From NCBI GenBank assembly GCA_900543055.1, contig UQQI01000025.1, forward strand, positions 1 through 22,076: 22,076 nucleotides of DNA, given 5' to 3'. The notes beneath the pieces are model-generated. The model was not told where the DNA came from. It made no database searches and was given only the letters and a program-made list of their open reading frames with translations. The stretch is from an uncultured Mollicutes bacterium. Its GTDB lineage: Bacteria; Bacillota_I; Bacilli_A; RF39; UBA660. The first letter of the stretch is position 1; the number at the start of each line of letters is the position of its first letter. A program made the position numbers and the translations under genes. This document shows, one piece after another, positions 14,573 through 20,954 of this stretch.

Positions 14573-16117
14573 TTAAATATTTTTTCTATAATTTTTTATA
14601 CCAACAAAAGTTAATCCAATTAATGATATTCCTAAAACTGTATAAACAAGTCCATCAGTACTTCCTGTATCAGGAACTGGAACTATAGTCTTTTCACATT
14701 GACTCTTATATGTTGCTTCATCAGTCTTATTACTATTAGCATCAAAATAATTGCCATTAACTATTTCACAAGTATGTTTGTTACATTCTAAATCATATTG
14801 ATCAGCTGTAATTATTGAACCATCTTTTCCAAAATAGTTGCCATTAACTATCTCACATGTGTGTTTATTACATTCAGAGTCATATTGTTCTTCACTAACA
14901 ACAGTACCATTTTTTCCAAAGAATTTATCTCCAACTTTTTCACATGTGTGCTTATTACACTCTAAATCATATTGTTCTTCAGTAACGATTGTACCTTCTT
15001 TTCCAAAGAACTTATCTCCAACTTTTTCACATGTATGTTTATTACACTCTAAATCATATTGTTCTTCAGTAACAATTGTACCTTCTTTTCCAAAGAACTT
15101 ATCTCCAACTTTTTCGCATGTATGTTTATTACATTCAGAGTCATATTGTTCAGCACTAACTATAGTACCATTTTTTCCAAAATACTTATCTCCAACTTTT
15201 TCGCATGTATGTTTTTCACATTGAATAGAGTAGTTTTCTTTTGTTGTTTCTTTTCCTTCTTTATCATAATATTTACCATTAACATATTGGCATTTACGAA
15301 CAACTGGAGTAATAGTTCCAGAAAGACTAGCACTTATAGTTTTTGGAGTTTTAACAAGTATTATTAAATCTTGCCATTTTCCTCCAGAATATCTTTCATA
15401 AGATAATTTAGTACCAGTTGCTTTAACAGATACATTTACTGTAGTCTTAGAACTAACATAACTTGCAGGTACTTTAATAATTAATTTGCTTGTTTTAGAT
15501 AGAGTAGTAGAAGAACCACTATCTTTACCATTAACATTGATTATTGCACCCTTAGCACCAGAAACACTAACAGTAGTCTTTGATACACTAGCAATTGTAA
15601 CAGTAACTGCATTTGAAGAATAATATTTACCATCACTTGACTCAGTAAATGTTAGTTTAGTAGTACTAACTTTCATGCTTGGTGATGATGAATATTTAGA
15701 TTGTTTTTTAGCCTCATTTGCAAGACTATTTACTTTATTTACTATACTTGAATTTTTATTATAAGCAGCAGGTATAAAGTTATTATTTAATTTCCAAATG
15801 GCAAGTTGTGTTATTAAGTATGAATCATTTGATGAACCAGCTTTTTGTAATAAGTATAGAGTAGAGCCAGATGTAACTGAATTAGTATAAGTTAATGTAG
15901 TACCTTTTGGTGCACCAGTTTTGCTTGGTGTAATACAATAAGCTGTACCCTTATTAGTATCAAATTTAGCTTCTTTTCTATAAGTCCCATCACTAAATTT
16001 TGTTTGGACATAAGTTTTACTTGTAATTGTCATATTACTAGCAGCATAAACATCAGATAAACTAAATACAGAAAGTAATGCAACAAATATAAAACAATTT
16101 TTTAAAACTTTTTTCAT
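14573..16117 (-). CDS. Sortase-anchored thioester-domain surface adhesin with Cys-pair repeats
   Basis: The 514-residue product is a secreted wall protein. A signal peptide covers about 1-26 (cut near VYAA). Residues 30-145 form a thioester (TQXA-type) domain: AYCIT with C61 and YLITQLAIW with Q104 are the pair expected to form an internal Cys-Gln thioester, which in Gram-positive adhesins binds host or surface amines covalently. Residues 150-272 look like a beta-sandwich stalk rich in Ser, Thr and Val. Then come seven 29-residue repeats (273-475), each with two cysteines. The C-terminus has VPDTG (481-485), a membrane helix (about 488-507) and a basic tail, a sortase signal that differs from the usual LPXTG. 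Host or target is unknown and no sortase is in the window. Confidence 0.9.
   Translation of the reverse strand: MKKVLKNCFIFVALLSVFSLSDVYAASNMTITSKTYVQTKFSDGTYRKEAKFDTNKGTAYCITPSKTGAPKGTTLTYTNSVTSGSTLYLLQKAGSSNDSYLITQLAIWKLNNNFIPAAYNKNSSIVNKVNSLANEAKKQSKYSSSPSMKVSTTKLTFTESSDGKYYSSNAVTVTIASVSKTTVSVSGAKGAIINVNGKDSGSSTTLSKTSKLIIKVPASYVSSKTTVNVSVKATGTKLSYERYSGGKWQDLIILVKTPKTISASLSGTITPVVRKCQYVNGKYYDKEGKETTKENYSIQCEKHTCEKVGDKYFGKNGTIVSAEQYDSECNKHTCEKVGDKFFGKEGTIVTEEQYDLECNKHTCEKVGDKFFGKEGTIVTEEQYDLECNKHTCEKVGDKFFGKNGTVVSEEQYDSECNKHTCEIVNGNYFGKDGSIITADQYDLECNKHTCEIVNGNYFDANSNKTDEATYKSQCEKTIVPVPDTGSTDGLVYTVLGISLIGLTFVGIKNYRKNI
14693..15301 (-). repeat. Seven tandem 87-bp coding repeats
   Basis: Seven 87-base units encode 29-residue repeats beginning KHTCEKVGDK and ending QYDLECN. 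The first (15215-15301) and last are the most divergent, while the third and fourth units (about 15124-14951) encode identical residues and differ by a few silent bases. Each unit keeps two cysteines about 25 residues apart. Confidence 0.95.
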
Positions 16118-16143
16118 AATTTAATTCCCCCTCACAGCCATAT

Positions 16144-16172
16144 ATTATAGCAGGATTTATACTCTTTTTCAA
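16144..16172 (-). promoter_or_regulatory. Promoter of the surface-protein gene
   Basis: On the minus strand TTGAAA (16172-16167), a 17-base spacer and TATAAT (16149-16144) preceded by TGC. This is the strongest promoter match in the window. A ribosome site gaggggg precedes the ATG. Confidence 0.8.
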
Positions 16173-16206
16173 TATTATATGAAATTTATGTGAAAAATTT
16201 TGCACA

Positions 16207-16246
16207 TTTACCCTATCAAATTAAAAAATAGGGGAGTTTACCCTAT
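16207..16246. promoter_or_regulatory. Direct repeats upstream of the surface-protein promoter
   Basis: TTTACCCTAT occurs at 16207-16216 and 16237-16246, 30 bases apart (about three helical turns), 35 and 65 bases upstream of the -35. The second copy forms a hairpin with AAATAGGG at 16226-16233, which is terminator-like on the minus strand. Operator or terminator, not decided. Confidence 0.45.
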
Positions 16247-16249
16247 TTA

Positions 16250-16930
16250 AATTATAAAAAAATATTATTGATTATGATGTAGTATAAACTCAAAATATAA
16301 AACAAAATAGGAAATATTAATAATAAAGAAAAAAAGTAGAATGTAATATAAGAAATCTAGATGAATAGTTATCCATCATTAATATAATAAATTCACGAAA
16401 ATTAACTCAAGTTTTTATAAATTTAATTAATAAGTTAATAAAAGAAACATTCTTATTATATTAAATATAGTATGAATAAATTATAATATAAATACAAATT
16501 AAGATATGTCATAATTATATGATAAATTAAAATAACAAATTTTATTATTATGTTTATGTATTATACATAATATAATGCATAAGTCTTTTTAAATAAATTA
16601 AATATAATTCACTATATATAGTTAAATTAAATAATAGTGTAGTAATAATAATTAATTTATTTCATCAACAATTCAATAAATTAAAATTATAGAAGTTAAC
16701 ATAATATCAATTATAGGAAGTTATAGATACATATGAAAGAGTGATATAAAGTAGTACAAATCCATTATCCATTCATGTATTTATATTATATCTATATATA
16801 ATAAAATTTTTCTAATGTTAGTAAATTAGATATAAGATAATAACTACTTAATCATAGATAAATCATAAATTATAAGTTTAGTATAAGAATTAAATATTAA
16901 ATTTATTAAATCTATATCTATATATAAATA
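16250..16930. other. Gene-free AT-rich stretch
   Basis: About 680 bases without a coding frame of any length that looks real, no tRNA or recognisable structured RNA, and few G or C. It contains a 15-base repeat, TATATCTATATATAA, at 16787-16801 and 16913-16927, and two TTATCCAT sequences near 16369 and 16763. I see no other organisation in it. Confidence 0.6.
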
Positions 16931-16936
16931 AGAACA

Positions 16937-16979
16937 AAAAACAATAATATTAATCAATTACATCAAAATTATTGTTTTT
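16937..16979 (-). terminator. Terminator of the NlpC/P60-like hydrolase gene
   Basis: A 12-base perfect stem, 16937-16948 with 16968-16979, and a 19-base loop. On the minus strand it is followed by a T-rich tract, 25 bases beyond the hydrolase stop. Confidence 0.7.
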
Positions 16980-17004
16980 CTTACCCTACACTACCCTAAA
17001 ATTA

Positions 17005-17919
17005 TTAACTATTAGTTGGCATTCTATAAGCATACATAAAATTACTTACAGATTCTTTAAAAGGTTGAGAAGAATGTACACGTGCATTTGAACCACAGTC
17101 ATATCTTTCCCAAATACCATTTCCTACTTTATTACCAAGTAAAAATGTATGTCCAGGATGACCACTAGAACTAGGATTTACAAACATTATGTCCCCTGCT
17201 TTTATATCACTATAATTAGTTATTTTAGTAAAGCCATGATTCTTTAAATAAGTCGATAAATCTCTTTCACCACTTGAATCATAAACCACTAACCCATGTG
17301 ACTTTGGCTGATCAGTATATCCTATTTTATATAAAAACCACCCCACACATCTATCACAGCTAACTAATTTTGCATCATGATTCATTGCAGGATTTATAGG
17401 AGCATCACCATAACTAAAACCATTATTTTTTACATAGTCAGTTACTTCTTTAGCGGAACTCAAAAGTTTACTAACATTTCCCTTTGCCGCAGTAGTAGAA
17501 GTATTAGATAATTCATTGTTATTCTTTTCGCCCTTTTCATAATCACTACTATTTTCATTTATTTGCTTTTTCTTATATGAAGAAGATATTTCTTGGTATT
17601 TCGCACGTTCAGTTGAAATAGTAGCATTATTCCAGCAAGAACTTAACTTTGTACTATTTCCAAGTATACTCATAACAGCATTTACAATTATTGGAATAAA
17701 AAAAACAATAATCAATGAAAAAGCAGTATTCTTAATTCTATTAAATAACTTTTTATCATCTGGATTAGTCATACCTTTAATAAAACATACACTAATAAAG
17801 GCAATAAATAATATTGGACATAAGATTTCTATAAAAACAAGAACATTTTTTACTAAACCTAATCCATTTTCAAGTACTTTACTAGAACATACATTATCAA
17901 TCACAATTATCACATCCAA
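17005..17919 (-). CDS. Membrane-anchored NlpC/P60-like hydrolase with VirB2/TrbC-like head
   Basis: The 304-residue product has the same head as the gene at 11442: helices at about 24-49 and 65-88, loop NPDDKK at 52-57, cysteines C11 and C95, and the CWN motif. A polar linker (about 110-150) leads to an NlpC/P60-like papain-fold domain (about 150-304). Likely catalytic residues are C188 in VSCDRCVGWFLYKIG, H257 in HPGHTFLLG, and D274 in RYDCGS. Such enzymes usually cut peptide cross-bridges of peptidoglycan or hydrolyse amides; the exact substrate is unknown. Start is uncertain: TTG at 17919 aligns residue for residue with the paralogue, but GTG at 17904 has a better-placed ribosome site. It follows the HTH gene by 23 bases. 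Confidence 0.7.
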   Translation of the reverse strand: MDVIIVIDNVCSSKVLENGLGLVKNVLVFIEILCPILFIAFISVCFIKGMTNPDDKKLFNRIKNTAFSLIIVFFIPIIVNAVMSILGNSTKLSSCWNNATISTERAKYQEISSSYKKKQINENSSDYEKGEKNNNELSNTSTTAAKGNVSKLLSSAKEVTDYVKNNGFSYGDAPINPAMNHDAKLVSCDRCVGWFLYKIGYTDQPKSHGLVVYDSSGERDLSTYLKNHGFTKITNYSDIKAGDIMFVNPSSSGHPGHTFLLGNKVGNGIWERYDCGSNARVHSSQPFKESVSNFMYAYRMPTNS

Positions 17920-17926
17920 TAAAAAA

Positions 17927-17935
17927 AGTATAACA
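17927..17935 (-). promoter_or_regulatory. Possible internal extended -10 promoter
   Basis: Minus-strand TGT (17935-17933) then TATACT (17932-17927) sits between the HTH gene and the hydrolase gene. It would start transcription near 17920, almost at the hydrolase start codon. No -35. Confidence 0.3.
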
Positions 17936-17942
17936 AATTATA

Positions 17943-18710
17943 TTATACTTTTCTAGATTGTATTTCAGCAATTTTTTCAAATACTTCTTTAGCGTTATCC
18001 TCATTTATTTCCATATAACCAAGCTCTTTTAATGCTTGAATTTTGACAGTATTTAACTCCTGTGTACGAGAAAGTTTTTCTTCTTTCTTTTGTTCAATAC
18101 TTTGAACAAATCTCTTATGAGACTCCCCTAGTTTATTCTTAGAAGCGCCACCATTATTATATAAAGTCATAGCGCTAAATAAAATACTTTCAAAAATAAA
18201 TTGTTTATCTCTATTAAAATTAAACTCCATAGGATTAGTAAATCCTAAAGATTTAGACATATATGCTAAAATAAACTTTAATTCTTCATTAGAATCCATT
18301 GATTGTAAAAATTGCTGTAAATAAATATAAGCATTATACATATCTTTAGTTTTATCATTAGCAAGTTTTTCTTTAAGTAAATTAATAATACTAGATAATA
18401 ATTCTTGTTCCTTCTTATTAAAACCTTTAAGATCAGCTATAATCTCTTTATTAGGAGAATCTTTTAACCCCTCATTTAATCTATTTTCAACTTCAATGAT
18501 ATATTCACCAGTTATTTTTAAATTTGTTAAATCTTTAATACATTCAATATTTAAAAGACTTAGTAATTTAGCTGCTTTTTCTTTAGGCCAATTATTTAAA
18601 TCATCAATAGCTAAATAATTATAAAGCATTTGTCTAGAAACGCCTAAATACTTAGCAAGTCTTACCTTACTAATACCTAATTCGGTTAATACTACATTTA
18701 ACTCTTTCAT
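17943..18710 (-). CDS. HTH-containing regulator of unknown target
   Basis: The 255-residue product begins with a helix-turn-helix of the Cro/XRE type (ELGISKVRLAKYLGVSRQMLYNYL, about 10-33) with the flanking NWPKEKAAKLLSLL. The remaining 220 residues are helical and charged, and I recognise no effector or catalytic domain in them; they may serve for oligomerisation or sensing. The ATG has a perfect aggagg nine bases upstream. It has its own well-matched promoter (TTGATA-N17-TATAAT) and a near-perfect palindrome beside the -35, suggesting self-regulation. spoIIM lies 64 bases upstream and the NlpC/P60-like gene 23 bases downstream on the same strand, so the regulator may be co-transcribed with either. 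Confidence 0.75.
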   Translation of the reverse strand: MKELNVVLTELGISKVRLAKYLGVSRQMLYNYLAIDDLNNWPKEKAAKLLSLLNIECIKDLTNLKITGEYIIEVENRLNEGLKDSPNKEIIADLKGFNKKEQELLSSIINLLKEKLANDKTKDMYNAYIYLQQFLQSMDSNEELKFILAYMSKSLGFTNPMEFNFNRDKQFIFESILFSAMTLYNNGGASKNKLGESHKRFVQSIEQKKEEKLSRTQELNTVKIQALKELGYMEINEDNAKEVFEKIAEIQSRKV

Positions 18711-18729
18711 CTTTTAACCTCCTAATATA

Positions 18730-18758
18730 ATTATATGTCTTCGACTATAAAATATCAA
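18730..18758 (-). promoter_or_regulatory. Promoter of the HTH regulator gene
   Basis: Minus strand TTGATA (18758-18753), a 17-base spacer, TATAAT (18735-18730). The spacer contains TTCGACT (18740-18746, plus strand), six of seven bases of the Spo0A box TTCGACA, which may be chance. Confidence 0.75.
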
Positions 18759-18774
18759 GTGTAAATTGACACTT
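18757..18774. promoter_or_regulatory. Candidate operator palindrome at the HTH-gene promoter
   Basis: AAGTGTAAATTGACACTT is an 18-base inverted repeat with one mismatched pair, touching the upstream edge of the -35 and abutting the spoIIM stop codon. Its placement suits repression of the HTH gene, perhaps by its own product. Confidence 0.45.
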
Positions 18775-19362
18775 TTAAATTAAAAAAATTAAAATTTTAG
18801 GTAAAATAAATACCTCTATAATTGAAGATAAGAGATTAAATAATAATGAAACTCCTAATATTTTTATATATTTCTTAGTAATATTGGAAAGATTGTAATT
18901 CTTCTTTAAAAAAAGTATTTTAAATAAAGAAATAGAATAACTTATACTAAATAAAGTTAATATAAAATAAATAACTAAATTAAATAAACTAGGTAACATA
19001 TAAATAACAATAAAAATTATATGCCCTATTTTTAAATTTACAAGTAATGAAACAAGTTCAAATCCAAATATAAATACTTTAAATAAGAATAAAAATAATA
19101 CAATAATACATCCAATAATAGAAATACCAAATATCCATATTAAAAGTTCTAAAAATAAAGATGAACTAAATGTAGGAATGAAAGACTTTATTAAATTAGA
19201 TTGACTGTTGTAATTAGTAATTAAACTATTAATATTATTAGTTATATCTTTTTTTGTACTAATATCAATTAAAGTATTAAAAAATATTCCAGAAATTAAT
19301 GTAATAAGTGTAAGAACAATTAGTATAAATAGTAATTTATTATTTTTTATAAATTTAATCAT
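18775..19362 (-). CDS. spoIIM: Stage II sporulation protein M
   Basis: SpoIIM is a membrane protein of the DMP complex (SpoIID, SpoIIM, SpoIIP) that drives engulfment of the forespore under SigE control. The 195-residue product is close to the family length (about 214) and has about five membrane segments. Recognisable family segments are ELLIWIFGISIIGCI (72-86), LFKVFIFGFELVSLLVN (93-109), MLPSLFNLVIYFI (122-134) and LLSSIIEVFILPKIL (177-191). gggtga lies four bases before the ATG. No SigE-type promoter was evident upstream, only AT-rich sequence. Its position within 7 kb of xerD and deoB echoes the Bacillus order spoIIM-xerD-deoB. Confidence 0.87.
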   Translation of the reverse strand: MIKFIKNNKLLFILIVLTLITLISGIFFNTLIDISTKKDITNNINSLITNYNSQSNLIKSFIPTFSSSLFLELLIWIFGISIIGCIIVLFLFLFKVFIFGFELVSLLVNLKIGHIIFIVIYMLPSLFNLVIYFILTLFSISYSISLFKILFLKKNYNLSNITKKYIKILGVSLLFNLLSSIIEVFILPKILIFLI

Positions 19363-19416
19363 TATATCACCCAGTTAATCTTATTTTTATAATAATAAAA
19401 TAATTACTTAATTAAT

Positions 19417-19445
19417 TTTACAAAATTCATCATTTATTTTATAAT
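19417..19445 (+). promoter_or_regulatory. Promoter of the 28-residue peptide gene
   Basis: TTTACA (19417-19422), a 17-base spacer, TATAAT (19440-19445). The message would carry gaggtga (19462-19468) just before the ATG. The divergent spoIIM start is about 50 bases upstream. Confidence 0.7.
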
Positions 19446-19473
19446 ATATTTAGTAATTAGTGAGGTGAAGATA

Positions 19474-19560
19474 ATGAGTGACAAAGTAATAAAAATAGTT
19501 GCAATTATAATGTTAATTGCTACAATATTAGGATTCTTCAGTGTACTAATATATATTTAA
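19474..19560 (+). CDS. Prli42-like small membrane peptide (DUF4044 type)
   Basis: A 28-residue product, too short for most gene finders. It starts MSDKVIKIV, has one hydrophobic helix from about 8 to 28 and no cysteine. The layout and the segment KIVAIIMLIATILGFF resemble Prli42, the Listeria peptide that anchors the stressosome to the membrane. The match is by eye over a short sequence, so family membership is tentative. Support for being a gene: a promoter with 17-base spacing, a full gaggtga ribosome site six bases before the ATG, and a strong terminator right after the stop. Confidence 0.7.
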   Translation: MSDKVIKIVAIIMLIATILGFFSVLIYI

Positions 19561-19571
19561 TAAATAATATA

Positions 19572-19600
19572 AAAAGAAATATGTGACTCATATTTCTTTT
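19572..19600. terminator. Bidirectional terminator after the peptide gene
   Basis: A 12-base perfect stem, 19572-19583 with 19589-19600, and a five-base loop, flanked by A and T runs. It serves the peptide gene on the plus strand and the convergent unknown gene on the minus strand, whose stop codon (19599-19601) overlaps it. Confidence 0.88.
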
Positions 19601-19901
19601 ATTTTTCTATATAACCTTCTATTTCTGGAATTATTTCACTTATTCTAGATGTTTCTATATTATATTTATTTGCTATATCATTTATACGTTTATAGTCTTT
19701 TGATAAATAAAGTAGTAATAATCCAGCAATTCTATTAGAAACATATTTATCTAATGCTTTCTTATCTTCTAAAGATACCCCATATTTACGGAAAATATTA
19801 AGAATAGGTCCATAGGTATATAAATAGTTAGTAAATGCCTTAGAGATTAGTTCTACTTGTTTATTCTTATCTTTTATATGTACCTTAGTCCATACTTTCA
19901 T
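19599..19901 (-). CDS. Small helical protein of unknown function
   Basis: About 100 residues, rich in Lys, Ile and Tyr, without membrane helices or a signal peptide, so cytoplasmic. The C-terminal part, INDIANKYNIETSRISEII, has the spacing of a helix-turn-helix but no clear family. Three candidate starts occur (TTG 19910, ATG 19907, ATG 19901); AAGGAG at 19916-19911 is best spaced for 19901. Convergent with the peptide gene and sharing its terminator. I can assign no function. Confidence 0.7.
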   Translation of the reverse strand: MKVWTKVHIKDKNKQVELISKAFTNYLYTYGPILNIFRKYGVSLEDKKALDKYVSNRIAGLLLLYLSKDYKRINDIANKYNIETSRISEIIPEIEGYIEK

Positions 19902-19924
19902 CCCCATCAACTCCTTGGCTCAAT

Positions 19925-19933
19925 ATAATAACA
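19925..19933 (-). promoter_or_regulatory. Extended -10 promoter of the small helical protein
   Basis: Minus strand TGT (19933-19931) then TATTAT (19930-19925), 23 bases before the ATG at 19901. No -35. Confidence 0.4.
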
Positions 19934-20017
19934 CAAAAGTTGATAAAAATAAAGTTGTACTTTTTATTTTTTAAGTTTATATTTTGTTTAAGTGATAATA
20001 TTTATAGTTTTTTCATT

Positions 20018-20382
20018 TTATTTTGAAATACAATTTTCGTATAATAAATAGTTATTTAATGTTTCAGGAACATCAATATTGTAGTCTACAAATGTACACT
20101 GAGCGTTAATATAATCATAATATTTGCTTACTCTTATACATCCTAATGCTTCCATTGTTTTCCATGATGCAGGATTATTTAAATCCGCAATAGCCTTCTT
20201 CTAATTTTTCTAACCATTCTCATAATTATTTTTTCTTTATTAACGTACCTAGGAAGACTTCCTGAACCATTAATTGATGAATTATTATCCAAAAATTCTT
20301 GAATAAATTCATATGCATCATTTTTTCTTGCAAAAGTTGTAACTTATAAATATAATTTATCCATATTATCAGCTTTTTTCAT
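20018..20382 (-). pseudogene. Decayed GNAT-family acetyltransferase
   Basis: Minus-strand fragments in different frames read like an N-acetyltransferase. An N-terminal piece (FARKNDAYEFIQEFLDNNSS, then INGSGSLPRYVNKE) follows an in-frame stop near 20347. A one-base shift then gives ENWLEKLEEG, the usual GNAT YE-WL segment. Another shift gives ADLNNPASWKTMEALG, typical of the C-terminal end, running to a stop at 20018-20020. The acetyl-CoA-binding core between them is missing, so at least two frameshifts, a stop and an internal deletion have occurred. No product is expected. Confidence 0.75.
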
Positions 20383-20395
20383 TAAATATATCAAA

Positions 20396-20418
20396 AAAAA
20401 CTCGCATAAAACGAATTT
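20396..20418 (-). terminator. Intrinsic terminator of the MBL-fold hydrolase gene
   Basis: Minus-strand stem 20418-20412 with 20404-20398, one G-U pair, seven-base loop, then eight T. It overlaps the hydrolase stop codon (20417-20419). Confidence 0.7.
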
Positions 20419-20941
20419 AATTTAAAAATGGATTATTGATTTTCTCATCACCTAAAGAAGTATCTTGGTAATGACCTGGGTACAATCTAATATCATCAGG
20501 ATATTCTAGTATTTTCTTAATACTTTGCTTCATTTCAGCCTCACTTCCACCAGGTAAATCACATCTACCAATACTTTCTTTAAATATGAAGTCTCCGATA
20601 AACATTATCTTTTCTTCTTCAAAATAGAATGTAACTGAGTCTTTTGAATGACCAGGAGTATAAATACATTTAAACTTAAAATCACTTATAGAATATTCTT
20701 TCTCTTCTAAATTACTTTTCTTAAATATTTTAATACTTCTTTTAGTTAAAAAGTTTCTTAAAGCACCTATATGATCTGCATGAGAATGAGTAATAAGAAC
20801 ACCTAAAACCTTATTATCACCAATCTCATCTTTTATCTTATGAAAGTCATCTCCAGGATCTACCACCAAACATTTTCCATCTTTTATAAGCAAATAACAG
20901 TTTTCATCAAGAAAACCAGTAACAACACATTTGATTTCCAT
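20417..20941 (-). CDS. MBL-fold metallo-hydrolase (glyoxalase II-like)
   Basis: The 174-residue product is a compact metallo-beta-lactamase-fold enzyme, cytoplasmic. Metal ligands are all present: THSHADH (H52, H54, D56, H57), H98 in TPGHSKDS, D117 in FIGDFIF and H157 in YPGHYQD. Short proteins of this type act on thioesters such as hydroxyacyl-glutathione analogues; the substrate here cannot be told. A frame opens at GTG 20950, but aaggtgg (20953-20947) is five bases before the ATG at 20941. It follows the low-complexity membrane-protein gene within a few bases, its ribosome site overlapping the upstream stop, so they are co-transcribed. Confidence 0.93.
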   Translation of the reverse strand: MEIKCVVTGFLDENCYLLIKDGKCLVVDPGDDFHKIKDEIGDNKVLGVLITHSHADHIGALRNFLTKRSIKIFKKSNLEEKEYSISDFKFKCIYTPGHSKDSVTFYFEEEKIMFIGDFIFKESIGRCDLPGGSEAEMKQSIKKILEYPDDIRLYPGHYQDTSLGDEKINNPFLN

Positions 20942-20954
20942 ATTAACCACCTTT

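Noticed and set aside
14693..15301. CRISPR array or insertion element
   Set aside because: Tandem units have no spacers and encode protein in frame throughout; no transposase or inverted ends occur in the window.
14838..15367. Open frames on the plus strand inside the adhesin repeats
   Set aside because: They are mirror readings of the repeat DNA: Cys- and Phe-rich, repeating with the same 87-base period, no ribosome site, and the minus-strand protein has a signal peptide and anchor.
16250..16930. Possible replication origin with DnaA boxes
   Set aside because: TTATCCAT near 16369 and 16763 matches the box TTATCCACA only in part, no cluster of boxes is seen, and dnaA or dnaN is not present.
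18740..18746. Spo0A box TTCGACT in the HTH-gene promoter spacer
   Set aside because: Six of seven bases only, single copy and at an unusual position; kept as a remark, not a finding.
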